The translations under genes were made by a program, and so were the position numbers. Positions 28,813 through 41,808 of a stretch of 64,000 nucleotides of DNA are shown here, in pieces. Under the pieces are notes generated by a model. That model was not told where the DNA came from. It worked only from the letters and a program-made list of their open reading frames with translations, and did not search any database. Position 1 is the first letter of the stretch. The number at the start of each line of letters is the position of its first letter. This stretch comes from Shewanella sp. MR-4. Its GTDB lineage: Bacteria > Pseudomonadota > Gammaproteobacteria > Enterobacterales > Shewanellaceae. The stretch is taken from the NCBI RefSeq assembly GCF_000014685.1, contig NC_008321.1:4399001-4463000 (forward strand), written 5' to 3'.

Positions 28813-29026
28813 ATTAACACCGAATACACATACCCGCAAAGCCGAAAATGATGCAGTTCATATTCACTTCCACTAAACATAATAAAATATTGCGTTAGCT
28901 CGCATTTATATTGAATATTCTTCAACAATTATCGTGATTAGTTGCATATAAGATAAGCCAGTCGTATAAGTTATAAGTTCTGCTGTTGACCATTGCCCTC
29001 AGTGGTGGGTATTGTGCTAGCGGGCT

Positions 29027-29079
29027 ATATACCCAAGCGACCTGAAGACTCTCATCACCTAAAGGTTGTTTGGGTATAT
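29027..29079. repeat. Long inverted repeat just upstream of ppc
   Basis: Arms 29027-29043 (ATATACCCAAGCGACCT) and 29063-29079 (AGGTTGTTTGGGTATAT) pair over 17 bases, the only departures being two G-U pairs, with a 19-base loop. It ends 34 bases before the ppc start and could be a 5' UTR structure or a dispersed palindromic element. Confidence 0.7.
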
Positions 29080-29113
29080 TGCGGATTTTTATATTTTTCA
29101 ATTCGGAGTAACT

Positions 29114-31783
29114 ATGGCAGGTAATGTGGCAGACAATGTGACCGACATGTATGCGTCGTTAAGATCGAACGTGAGTATGTTAGGGCAGATCTTGGGCGAT
29201 ACGATGCGCACCCACCTCGGCGATTCTTTCCTCGAGAAGGTTGAGCAAATTCGTAAACTCGCAAAAGATTCCCGCCGTGGCGATGAAGCAGCACGGGAGC
29301 AAATGCTAGAACTGCTGACCGCACTCCCCGATGAAGAGTTAGTGCCTTTTGCTAAAGCCTTTAACCAATTCCTCAACTTAGCAAACTTATCCGAACAATT
29401 TCATACTATTAGCCGTAACTGCGATGAGCTGGTTTGCGTACCGGATCCGGTCGAACAGTTGCTTGGCCGCATGCTTAATGGCCGTATCGATCAAACCAAA
29501 ATGTTGGATTGCTTAAAAACGCTGGATATCGACTTAGTCCTCACCGCGCATCCAACGGAAATCTCTCGCCGCACACTGATCCAAAAATATGCAGCAATTG
29601 TGGATTGCCTCGCCGAGCAAGAAAACAATCAACTGTCGGACAGAGAGCGCCGCCAAATTAATCTGCGTCTGCGTCAGTTAATCGCCCAAATCTGGCACAC
29701 CAATGAAATTCGCCGTGAACGCCCAACACCTGTGGACGAAGCCCGCTGGGGATTATCCACCATTGAAGAATCCCTCTGGCATGCTGTCCCCGACTTTTTA
29801 AGGCAGCTCAACGATCAAGTACAAGATCGCACAGGCCAGCAATTACCTATCGATATCGCACCGGTGCGCTTCTCAAGCTGGATGGGTGGCGATCGCGACG
29901 GCAACCCTTTTGTGACCGCTAAAGTCACCCAAGAAGTATTAGATCGTAATCGCCATGCTGCCGCCCGTTTATTCCTCAAGGATATAGTGTTGCTGGTTGG
30001 CGAGTTATCGATGGAAGAAGCCAACAGCGAACTGATGGCGTATACCAACAATAGCTGCGAACCCTATCGTTTTGTGCTGCGTTCATTAAGACAAAAACTG
30101 CGCGACACCATCGACTACTTAAACGCCCGCATCGAGGGCCATAACCCAGAAGTCGATAAATCGACGCTGATTTGGCAAGAAAGCGATCTGAAAGCGCCGC
30201 TAGAGATGCTATACAAGAGTCTATGTGATTGCGGCATGCGTTTGATTGCTAATGGTTTACTCCTCGACATTCTGCGCCGTCTCGCTTGTTTTGGCATCCA
30301 TATGTTAAGGCTCGACATCCGCCAAGACGCAGGCCGCCACTGCGATGTACTTGCCGAGTTAACCCGCTATTTAGGTATGGGTGACTTTAATCATTGGGAT
30401 GAAACCGAAAAACAAGCCTTCTTGCTGCGTGAACTCAGTAACCGTCGCCCGCTGATCCCAAGCAACTGGCAACCTTCTGCCGATGTGGCCGAAGTACTTA
30501 ACACTTGCCGTTTAATTGCTAAACATCCGGCGAAGGCGTTGGGCTCCTATGTGATTTCCATGGCGAGCAAGCCTTCAGATGTATTAACCGTATTATTACT
30601 GCTCAAAGAAACCGGCTGCACTCATCCAATGCGCGTTGTGCCGCTTTTTGAAACCTTAAGCGACTTAAATAACGCCGCCGAGTGTATTACCGCACTGCTC
30701 GATATCGACTGGTACCGTGGTTACACCAAAGGTATGCAAGAGGTGATGATCGGTTATTCAGACTCGGCCAAAGACGCGGGTGTAATGGCGGCCGCTTGGG
30801 CGCAATATCGCGCACAGGAGCAGTTAGTCGCCGTCTGTAAACAGGCTGGCGTTAAGCTGACGCTGTTCCATGGTCGTGGTGGCAGTATTGGTCGTGGCGG
30901 CGGCCCAGCTCACAAAGCGATTCTGTCGCAACCGCTCGGCTCAGTTGATGGTCGTATTCGCGTTACCGAACAAGGTGAGATGATCCGCTTTAAGTTCGGC
31001 CTGCCTAAATTGGCGGTGCAAAGCTTAGCCCTGTACACCTCAGCGGTGTTAGAAGCGACCTTGCTTCCGCCGCCCGAGCCTAAGCAGGAATGGCGCAATT
31101 GTATGGAGCGTATTGCTGAGGAGTCAGTGAGTGCTTACCGCGGTATTGTCCGTGAAGAGCCTGATTTTGTGCCTTATTTCCGTGCAGCCACTCCAGAGGT
31201 TGAACTGGGCAAACTACCATTAGGTAGTCGCCCGGCAAAACGCCGTGTCGATGGCGGTATCGAGAGCTTACGTGCCATTCCTTGGATTTTCGCTTGGTCT
31301 CAAAACCGCTTAATGTTGCCAGCATGGCTCGGCGCTGGTGAAGCATTGCAGGCTGCCTGCCAACGTGGCGAAATGGGCTTGCTACAGGATATGGAGCGCG
31401 AATGGCCCTTCTTTAGCACGCGGATTTCCATGCTGGAAATGGTATACGCCAAGGCTGAACCTAACTTGGCGCGTTACTATGAAACCTGCTTAGTTCCGCC
31501 CAATCTTCACCACTTAGGCGAAACTTTACGCCAGCGTTTAGATCTCGGTATTAAAGTGGTGCTGGAGCTGACTAAATCGGATACCTTAATGGCGCATACA
31601 CCGTGGAATCGCGAATCAGTCAAACTGCGAAATCCCTATATCGATCCATTAAACTTCCTGCAGACCGAGTTATTGGCTCGTACTCGTAAGGAAACAACCG
31701 AAGCTCCCGCTTCCGAACACGTGCAACTCGCCTTAATGCTGACGATTGCTGGTGTCGCGGCGGGCATGAGAAACACAGGTTAA
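29114..31783 (+). CDS. ppc: Phosphoenolpyruvate carboxylase
   Basis: 889 residues from the ATG at 29114, preceded by CGGAG; an in-frame TTG 16 codons upstream falls in the inverted repeat and is rejected. Active-site motifs are VLTAHPTEISRRTL (His about 140) and HGRGGSIGRGGGPAHKAIL (near 595-613), with the family C-terminus MRNTG. It carboxylates PEP to oxaloacetate, replenishing the TCA cycle and feeding aspartate to arginine synthesis. It overlaps the next gene by one base (TAATG). Confidence 0.97.
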   Translation: MAGNVADNVTDMYASLRSNVSMLGQILGDTMRTHLGDSFLEKVEQIRKLAKDSRRGDEAAREQMLELLTALPDEELVPFAKAFNQFLNLANLSEQFHTISRNCDELVCVPDPVEQLLGRMLNGRIDQTKMLDCLKTLDIDLVLTAHPTEISRRTLIQKYAAIVDCLAEQENNQLSDRERRQINLRLRQLIAQIWHTNEIRRERPTPVDEARWGLSTIEESLWHAVPDFLRQLNDQVQDRTGQQLPIDIAPVRFSSWMGGDRDGNPFVTAKVTQEVLDRNRHAAARLFLKDIVLLVGELSMEEANSELMAYTNNSCEPYRFVLRSLRQKLRDTIDYLNARIEGHNPEVDKSTLIWQESDLKAPLEMLYKSLCDCGMRLIANGLLLDILRRLACFGIHMLRLDIRQDAGRHCDVLAELTRYLGMGDFNHWDETEKQAFLLRELSNRRPLIPSNWQPSADVAEVLNTCRLIAKHPAKALGSYVISMASKPSDVLTVLLLLKETGCTHPMRVVPLFETLSDLNNAAECITALLDIDWYRGYTKGMQEVMIGYSDSAKDAGVMAAAWAQYRAQEQLVAVCKQAGVKLTLFHGRGGSIGRGGGPAHKAILSQPLGSVDGRIRVTEQGEMIRFKFGLPKLAVQSLALYTSAVLEATLLPPPEPKQEWRNCMERIAEESVSAYRGIVREEPDFVPYFRAATPEVELGKLPLGSRPAKRRVDGGIESLRAIPWIFAWSQNRLMLPAWLGAGEALQAACQRGEMGLLQDMEREWPFFSTRISMLEMVYAKAEPNLARYYETCLVPPNLHHLGETLRQRLDLGIKVVLELTKSDTLMAHTPWNRESVKLRNPYIDPLNFLQTELLARTRKETTEAPASEHVQLALMLTIAGVAAGMRNTG

Positions 31784-32328
31784 TGAAAAAACTCACGCTT
31801 AGCCTTTGCTTGGGATTATCTGTACTGCTTGGCGGCTGCGTCACGCAGTACAGTATCAGCGAGCATGAAATGGAGCAGTATCTCAGCAAAGAGATCCACT
31901 TTGAGGTGAAGCAAGGTAATCAACTCGTGGGCGCGCAAGTGCGCATTAACGACATCAGTGTCAGACTCGGCGAAAAGCCTGACACTATGAGCGTCAGTGC
32001 GGCCACTCAAGTGTCCATCACTAATCCTATTTTTCAGTTGAAGGCGCAGCTTTCAACCACCTTTGAGGCCAAGCCTTGGTATGACAGTGCCACCCACAGC
32101 GTCTACCTGCGCCAGCTTGAATTGGTGAAAGTAGAATCAACCCCTAAGGATATCGAGAAAGCCATCAGTAGTGCGACGCCACAGGTTATGGGCTACTTAA
32201 GGCATTTCCTCGAGAATCAGCCCGTTTATGTGCTCGATACGAAAGACAGTAATCAAGCGCTGATGGCCAAGATGACCGAGAGCATTCAAGTCGTCCCTGG
32301 CAAATTAGTCCTTAAATTCACAAAATAG
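31783..32328 (+). CDS. DUF1439 (YceB-like) lipoprotein
   Basis: 181 residues. The lipobox is LGGC (Cys 19). The rest fits DUF1439 (EMEQYLSKEIHFEVKQG... ITNPIFQLKAQLST), whose tubular lipid-binding-like fold has no assigned function. It is translationally coupled to ppc. Confidence 0.88.
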   Translation: MKKLTLSLCLGLSVLLGGCVTQYSISEHEMEQYLSKEIHFEVKQGNQLVGAQVRINDISVRLGEKPDTMSVSAATQVSITNPIFQLKAQLSTTFEAKPWYDSATHSVYLRQLELVKVESTPKDIEKAISSATPQVMGYLRHFLENQPVYVLDTKDSNQALMAKMTESIQVVPGKLVLKFTK

Positions 32329-32355
32329 CGGCTCGTGTTGCAAACCATTCTCCAT

Positions 32356-32384
32356 AAAAAATGCTCCCTCGGGAGCATTTTTGT
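32356..32384. terminator. Bidirectional terminator after the DUF1439 gene
   Basis: AAAAATGCTCCC and its complement form a strong hairpin with a very short loop, flanked by A-run and T-run, between the DUF1439 gene and the convergent cinA-like gene. Confidence 0.88.
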
Positions 32385-32426
32385 TAATCCAGCTAGACTG
32401 ACTAAAACCCTTCAGCATCCAAAGAG

Positions 32427-33704
32427 CTACTTGCTGAAACGCCCTATCGATTGATAATCCACAATCACAGCTTCTGTGAGTAATTCACGTCTTAACATAT
32501 CGTAGGCCACTGCCGCACTTAAGCTACGCACTAAATCCCGTGAGCGTCGCGGCAGTTTTATCATTTGGCTGTAGACGCCACTGCGAGTTGCCAAAGCAAT
32601 TGCTACTGTACCGACGGGCTTCTCTTCGGTTCCGCCATCTGGTCCCGCTATTCCACTTGTCGCTAAGGCAAAATCACTGTCTAAGATAGCACGCGCGCCC
32701 TTAGCCATTTCTTCGACCGTGGGAATAGACACTGCGCCGTGATCGTCTAAGGTTGCAGGATTAACCCCTAACACTCGCACCTTAGACTCGTTACTGTAAG
32801 TCACCAGACCGTGTTGCAAATAGGAAGAGCTGCCGGGGAAATCCACTAACTGACTAGTAATCATCCCGCCCGTGCATGACTCGGCAACACTCAAGGTCAA
32901 GCCAGAATTCAGTAACTTCGCATGGATTTCCTCAGCAAGCGTCGCTTTATCTTCGGCGACAACCGCAGTACCCAGCACCATTTTAATGTGCCCTGTCACC
33001 CGCGGCAGCAAAGCAATCGCCTTCTCACCGCGGGCAAAGATCTTAATCTCAATATGCGGCATTGAGGAGCGATAACCAATGGTAATCCCCTCGGGCAACT
33101 CCAATGGCTCGATTTTGTCGGCAAGGGAAGACTCACCATGACCTATGGTCAGCAACTTCTTCAGCGCCACCTTAGCGTCGAGGCCAAACTCTTCACGGAT
33201 AAAAGGAATAAATTGTTCCTTCACCATATGTTTGAGTTCAAATGGCACACCAGGGGTGAAGAATAACCAGGCTCGATTCAACTTCACTCTAAATCCACAG
33301 GCCGTACCGACGGGGTTATCCACCATCACCGCAGACTCAGGCAGCATCGCCTGCTTCAAATTACTGACTGGCATCTCACGGTTATTACGCGTAAACCAAT
33401 CTTCTAAATGCTGACGCCACTCGCGATTCTCAACCAGAGACTCTCCCTTAGCCTTTGCCATTGCTTCGGCAGACATATCATCACTGGTCGGCCCCAAGCC
33501 GCCATTCACTAAAATGACATCGGCATGCAAGCTACGCTCTTGGAAAACCGCAATTAAGTCCTCGAGGCGATCACCCACAGTCACTCGTCGTTGGATCTCA
33601 ATGCCATGCTCCATCATAGTGCTGGCAAACCAGGCCGCGTTAGTATCAACAATCTGACCCGACAGCACCTCTTCCCCAGTGCAAACCATCTCTAACTTCA
33701 TCAT
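32427..33704 (-). CDS. CinA-family protein: MoaB-like domain plus nicotinamide-nucleotide amidase domain
   Basis: 425 residues. The N-terminal CinA/MoaB-like domain (MVCTGEEVLSGQIVDTNAAW, then VNGGLGPTSDD) covers about 1-170. The C-terminal PncC-type domain begins near 255 with LTLSVAESCTGGMITSQL and contains DFALATSGIAGPDGGTEEKPVGTVAIA. Family members hydrolyse NMN in pyridine nucleotide salvage; the N-terminal domain may be an ADP-ribose pyrophosphatase. Two adjacent ATGs at 33704 and 33701 are equally possible starts. Confidence 0.9.
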   Translation of the reverse strand: MMKLEMVCTGEEVLSGQIVDTNAAWFASTMMEHGIEIQRRVTVGDRLEDLIAVFQERSLHADVILVNGGLGPTSDDMSAEAMAKAKGESLVENREWRQHLEDWFTRNNREMPVSNLKQAMLPESAVMVDNPVGTACGFRVKLNRAWLFFTPGVPFELKHMVKEQFIPFIREEFGLDAKVALKKLLTIGHGESSLADKIEPLELPEGITIGYRSSMPHIEIKIFARGEKAIALLPRVTGHIKMVLGTAVVAEDKATLAEEIHAKLLNSGLTLSVAESCTGGMITSQLVDFPGSSSYLQHGLVTYSNESKVRVLGVNPATLDDHGAVSIPTVEEMAKGARAILDSDFALATSGIAGPDGGTEEKPVGTVAIALATRSGVYSQMIKLPRRSRDLVRSLSAAVAYDMLRRELLTEAVIVDYQSIGRFSK

Positions 33705-33921
33705 AGATCCTTAGCTACCCCAATAAATTACTGCATAAGGTAAGTAACCTCTGAAGTAATAGCAAGAGTTGCCATCGGCAGGTATGGCTCAGAAACGTGA
33801 AGAAAATAAGGCTACAAGTCGCTATTTAGCGCACATTAGCGAGGGAGAGTGAAAGAGGCTGAAAATTGGAATGAATGATTTCAAAATCACAATCTAAAAA
33901 TGGCAAACGCTAAAAACAAAA

Positions 33922-33944
33922 AAGCCAGCTTATTCAGCTGGCTT
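33922..33944 (-). terminator. rrn operon terminator
   Basis: On the minus strand AAGCCAGCT-N5-AGCTGGCTT is followed by TTTTGTTTTTAG, 16 bases beyond the 5S gene. Confidence 0.9.
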
Positions 33945-33959
33945 CTTCGTTTAATTAGG

Positions 33960-34079
33960 CGCTTGGCGATGACCTACTCTCACATGGGGAGACCCCACAC
34001 TACCATCGGCGCGATTGCGTTTCACTTCTGAGTTCGGGATGGGATCAGGTGGGACCACAATGCTATTGTCACCAAGCAA
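33960..34079 (-). rRNA. rrf: 5S ribosomal RNA
   Basis: The minus strand contains GGTCCCACCTGATCCCATCC, CCGAACTCAGAAGTGAAACG and CGCCGATGGTAGTGTGGGGT, the conserved 5S core. The ends TGCTTGGTGAC and GTCATCGCCAAGC pair as helix I. Ends are estimated to within a few bases. Confidence 0.96.
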
Positions 34080-34298
34080 ATTCTTACTGGTTAATTCTAC
34101 GTCTGACGGCATTGTTTCCTCACTCCAGTGCTCATGTACTACCGTACACTCCGCCCTTCGCTCGTCACGGCTTTGTCTGCCGTACCATTACCTGCGTAAT
34201 TAACCTTTATTTGTTAATTTAGAAAGCTGTATTGAGTTGCACTTCTTAAGTGTTTGTATTCGTCTAAGTACTACTTAGCAAAACCCATCTGGGTTGTA
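34080..34298 (-). other. 23S-5S spacer
   Basis: 219 bases with no tRNA seen. Several short inverted repeats are probably processing stems. Confidence 0.8.
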
Positions 34299-37190
<2,892 letters not shown>

Positions 37191-37500
37191 ATACAACCCA
37201 AATGAGTTTCACATCACTTGCGTCGTTGCGACCAGCTGGTTTTACTTGTCTCATCTTCGACCAAGAAGATGGACTCGCCTTAGACTTGAATATTCAAGAC
37301 ACTTAAAAAGTGTTTTAAGAACTCAATTTTTTCGTATTAACACAACGACAGACATCATTGCATTAATTACTATCAGCTTTCCAAATTGTTAAAGAACAAT
37401 GCTTACCGGCACGCGGCGCATTTCGCTCTCCCTCCTCTTTCGAGAAGTTCAACAAGCCATCTGTGTGAACACTCAACAAACATCGAGTTAGTCGTATAGG
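37191..37500 (-). other. 16S-23S spacer without tRNA
   Basis: 310 bases. I searched by eye for tRNA-Ile, tRNA-Ala and tRNA-Glu bodies and T-loops and found none. A boxA-like TGTTCTTTAACA (minus strand, 37387-37398) supports antitermination. Confidence 0.75.
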
Positions 37501-39043
<1,543 letters not shown>

Positions 39044-39225
39044 AAAGTTTTGTGTTTCCGAAGAAACGGCTCAATGAATTCTGAATCGACTTAACTTAAT
39101 AAGTCGTTGTACATATTGCTATGAACACTCATTCATTGATGTAAATTTTGATTACTCGCCAAACGGCAGAGTAATTTCGATTAACTCAACACCTGTGAGT
39201 GTCCACACAGATTTCTTGTTTAGAT

Positions 39226-39237
39226 TGTTAAAGAGCA
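39226..39237 (-). promoter_or_regulatory. rrn leader boxA
   Basis: TGCTCTTTAACA on the minus strand is an exact match to the boxA antitermination element, between the promoters and the 16S 5' end. Confidence 0.9.
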
Positions 39238-39283
39238 TTTGACCATTCACTTCGCGCTACCGCTCAGCGGGTCAGGGCTGCGT

Positions 39284-39311
39284 ATTCTACGCATTTCCCT
39301 TGTCGCGTCAA
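39284..39311 (-). promoter_or_regulatory. rrn promoter P2
   Basis: TTGACG (39306-39311), a 16-base spacer and TAGAAT (39284-39289) on the minus strand, followed by a GC-rich discriminator. It is about 240 bases before the 16S gene. Confidence 0.85.
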
Positions 39312-39418
39312 GGCGTTTTTGCAAACTTCTTGAGGCTTTCGAATCAACTGCACATTTTGCATTCGATTCGCACTGATACCGCGGTTGCTTTCGCTGTCTG
39401 CCGTGTCAGTGGATGCGC

Positions 39419-39446
39419 ATTATAGGCAGCAGAACTTTTTGTGCAA
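39419..39446 (-). promoter_or_regulatory. rrn promoter P1
   Basis: TTGCAC (39441-39446), a 16-base spacer and a perfect TATAAT (39419-39424), followed by GCGCATCC. The 16-base spacer and GC-rich discriminator are hallmarks of stable-RNA promoters under ppGpp/DksA control. AT-rich runs upstream could be an UP element. Confidence 0.9.
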
Positions 39447-39747
39447 GGGCTTTTTTCAAGTTTTTTGCATTATTTTTCAAATACCTTTTTACACCCAAGC
39501 TAGACACATACTACCCACTGCTTATTCCCAAAGTTATCCACAGCCGCTGCATTTATCACCACTGCATGCCATCAAAATCATTAATTAGCGTAGTTCATCA
39601 CTCGATTAAAACGTACCGCTGAAGCAAAAAAGGAATAAAGATGACATTCGGCAATTAGAATTGAAGAACAAATAGAGGAAGTGGCGACCTTATACTTATA
39701 TAGCGACATATAAGTATAAGGCCGTGCAACGCGGCTTACTTGTGGTG
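39447..39747. other. Gap between rrn P1 and the HTH regulator gene
   Basis: No gene seen. It contains T-runs just upstream of P1, a perfect DnaA-box sequence TTATCCACA (39534-39542), and a 14-bp inverted repeat (39688-39721). Confidence 0.7.
39688..39721. repeat. Perfect 14-bp inverted repeat beyond the HTH regulator gene
   Basis: CCTTATACTTATAT (39688-39701) and ATATAAGTATAAGG (39708-39721) are perfect complements around the six-base loop AGCGAC. It starts 26 bases after the regulator stop. No T-tract follows on the minus strand, so it may be an mRNA 3' stem or a protein site rather than a terminator. Confidence 0.75.
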
Positions 39748-40653
39748 TTAGTTAGCACTCCACAATAACTGGCCGCAATCGGTAAGGTCGTATCCACCTA
39801 ACAACGCCGCCATTTGACGTGTATGCCCGCTGCTTAACATAGTAAAGAGCTGTTGCAGCTGCCTACGGAAGTAAATGCTTTGCGGCATAACAAAATCGAA
39901 GGACTCTTTGACGAGCGGCACAAAGCTTAAGCCACTTTCCAAGGCAACGGATTGGCAACCAAAACCAATATCGGCATCTCCACGTGCTATATATCCCGCA
40001 AGTTCACGTTCGCTATAGGCTGTTAGCACCACATTGAGTTGGTCTAAACGTGCTCCTTGCTTTAATAGCCATTGTTCTAAATGTTGTTGGCTCCCTGCGC
40101 CACCTTGGCGACTGACCCAGCGCCAGGGTAAGGTGAGTACCTTGTCCTCTTCTTGGCATCTGTGGTGCATATCGGTTCGCATGATCAAACCTTGCTGACG
40201 GGAATAGCCATGGACCATGATCCATTGCTGATGGTTCTGATACCCTTTGAGTAAGGCTGGATGGCGGATATTTCTATCCTCCATGCTGCCCCAGTGTAGA
40301 GTACAAACATCAGCATATCCCTTTGCTAATAGCTCTAACCCGAGGCGCGAGCCTGTTGCGCTGTAGCTGATCAGCTCACGACTACCAACCTGCGCCATTA
40401 AGCGTGCGACCAACATAGAAAGCAGAGGATCATCGCTGCCAGTGATCAAGAGTCGATCAGTTAACATGCCGCTGTGGCAAGAGTCCATCACCCAGCGATC
40501 AATTAGCACCTTAGGGAATAGCCATTTACCGGTGATTTTCGTTGCTGGCAGAATTCGGTCATTCGCCATGGCGTAGACCTTCTTCTCGTTCAGATCTAAA
40601 TACTCAGCAACCTGTTTCGCGCTCATGTAAATCAATTCACTGGCGGATGTCAT
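39748..40653 (-). CDS. HTH (excisionase-type) regulator with molybdate-binding-protein-like effector domain
   Basis: 301 residues. An N-terminal MerR/excisionase-type helix-turn-helix (YMSAKQVAEYLDLNEKKVYAMANDRILPATKI..., about 9-55) is followed by a periplasmic-binding-protein-like domain (LLITGSDDPLLSMLVARLMAQV from about 68) of the COG1910 type annotated as molybdate/tungstate binding. No signal peptide is present, so it acts in the cytoplasm. Its location beside fdhD suggests control of the molybdenum- or tungsten-dependent formate dehydrogenases; this is inferred. Confidence 0.8.
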   Translation of the reverse strand: MTSASELIYMSAKQVAEYLDLNEKKVYAMANDRILPATKITGKWLFPKVLIDRWVMDSCHSGMLTDRLLITGSDDPLLSMLVARLMAQVGSRELISYSATGSRLGLELLAKGYADVCTLHWGSMEDRNIRHPALLKGYQNHQQWIMVHGYSRQQGLIMRTDMHHRCQEEDKVLTLPWRWVSRQGGAGSQQHLEQWLLKQGARLDQLNVVLTAYSERELAGYIARGDADIGFGCQSVALESGLSFVPLVKESFDFVMPQSIYFRRQLQQLFTMLSSGHTRQMAALLGGYDLTDCGQLLWSAN

Positions 40654-40709
40654 CTTATGTCCTTATCGTCCTGTCTCTCTGAGTTCAAGCAATACCATTT
40701 ATCTCGGCA

Positions 40710-41606
40710 TTAGTTGCCTGATGGGGTATTCACATCAAATTCGAGATTTTCACTACCGTGATAGATCAAAAAGTGGCGCCCTTTCGCTCGGGCAATAATA
40801 GTGATGCCCAGCTGTTGAGCCAGCTCCAAACCCATTTGTGTCACGCCACTACGCGACAGCAGTACGGGGATCCCCATTTTGGCGACCTTAATCACCATCT
40901 CCGAGGTGAGTCGTCCCGTAGTGTAGAAAATTTTGTTATCGCCCCGATCCTGTGCCAACCACATATCACCCGCTAAGGTATCCACGGCATTGTGGCGCCC
41001 CACATCTTCCACAAAGGCAAGGATCTGGTCGTTCTCGCAAACACCACAGCCATGAACGGCGCCGGCATTCTTATAAGTGTCATTATATTCGTTGATATTT
41101 TTAAGCAAACTGTAGAGCGTACTTTGCTTAAGGCTAGGAGTGGGTAGCTGGATATCATCTAAATCCTGCATAAAACTGCCATATACAGTTCCTTGACCAC
41201 AGCCTGAGGTCACGGTTTTTTCCGATAATTTTTGCTCAATATCGGCAGTTTGTTCACGGGTTAATACGGCGGCGGAGTTCACATCCCAGTCGACAATTAC
41301 AGAGTCTAACTGGCTGACATCTGAAATAAAGCCCTGATTTTTAAGATAGCCTAACGCGAGCGACTCGGGTTTTGCTCCTAAGGTCATCAAAGTCACAATC
41401 GGGCGCCAGTTCAGATAAACCGTTAAGGGCCTCTCGCAGGCAACATGCTTATCAATCACTTCACCCGATTCATCCACTGCTTTAACCGCTATAGTGAGTG
41501 GCACTTCTGCCTGAGTTTTCACAAAGGTGAAGGCTCGCTTGGGCTGCGACGGATTGTCATTGGACTGCATTTGCTGAGCAATATTAGAACTATTATCAGA
41601 AATCAT
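40710..41606 (-). CDS. fdhD: Formate dehydrogenase accessory sulfurtransferase FdhD
   Basis: 298 residues. The family core is clear: EDVGRHNAVDTLAG, FYTTGRLTSEMVIKVAKMGIPVLLSRS. FdhD passes sulfur from a cysteine desulfurase to the Mo/W-bis-MGD cofactor before it enters FdhA. The catalytic CxxC loop of E. coli FdhD (RTGCGVCG) is here TSGCGQG, leaving one cysteine at the first position, and a CGVC appears later (AVHGCGVCENDQ) where E. coli has TGCTHAA. The gene is divergent from the DUF3305 operon. Confidence 0.92.
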   Translation of the reverse strand: MISDNSSNIAQQMQSNDNPSQPKRAFTFVKTQAEVPLTIAVKAVDESGEVIDKHVACERPLTVYLNWRPIVTLMTLGAKPESLALGYLKNQGFISDVSQLDSVIVDWDVNSAAVLTREQTADIEQKLSEKTVTSGCGQGTVYGSFMQDLDDIQLPTPSLKQSTLYSLLKNINEYNDTYKNAGAVHGCGVCENDQILAFVEDVGRHNAVDTLAGDMWLAQDRGDNKIFYTTGRLTSEMVIKVAKMGIPVLLSRSGVTQMGLELAQQLGITIIARAKGRHFLIYHGSENLEFDVNTPSGN

Positions 41607-41717
41607 AATGTTACCGCTTTACGAGTGATGGCATCAGCATAGCAATATTTATACCTAGGCATGAAACTCTGGGCAAAATGCGTGATCCGTCGCAATTATG
41701 AATATCCCGCTGGGCTT

Positions 41718-41756
41718 AAATGTCCCAGACGAAATGACCAACTAGACAAAATGTCC
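41718..41756 (+). promoter_or_regulatory. Three AAATG(T/A)CC repeats, candidate enhancer-binding-protein sites
   Basis: AAATGTCC (41718-41725), AAATGACC (41732-41739) and AAATGTCC (41749-41756) recur at 14- and 17-base intervals. The last two sit in imperfect dyads GACGAAATGACC and GACAAAATGTCC. They are about 80-115 bases upstream of the start predicted for the sigma-54 promoter, the usual place for upstream activating sequences. The CGAAATG half resembles the FhlA site of E. coli as I remember it. Confidence 0.5.
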
Positions 41757-41808
41757 TAAATCCACCCTTATTTTGATGATCCACCTCAAACAAATACCCT
41801 ATGTTTAA

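Larger units (their letters stand above)
28449..29113. other. Divergent argC-ppc intergenic region (665 bases, AT-rich)
   Basis: I see no credible gene here. The region holds a candidate tandem ArgR site (28661-28695), a plus-strand hairpin followed by five T residues (28791-28812), a partly palindromic TTGAATATTCTTCAA (28911-28925), and a long inverted repeat just before ppc (29027-29079). Confidence 0.7.

Noticed and set aside
29066..29113. Longer ppc N-terminus from an upstream TTG
   Set aside because: It would translate through the inverted repeat and has no ribosome site, whereas CGGAG precedes the ATG at 29114.
37191..37500. Possible tRNA in the 16S-23S spacer
   Set aside because: No acceptor stem, anticodon loop or T-loop consensus could be found on the minus strand.
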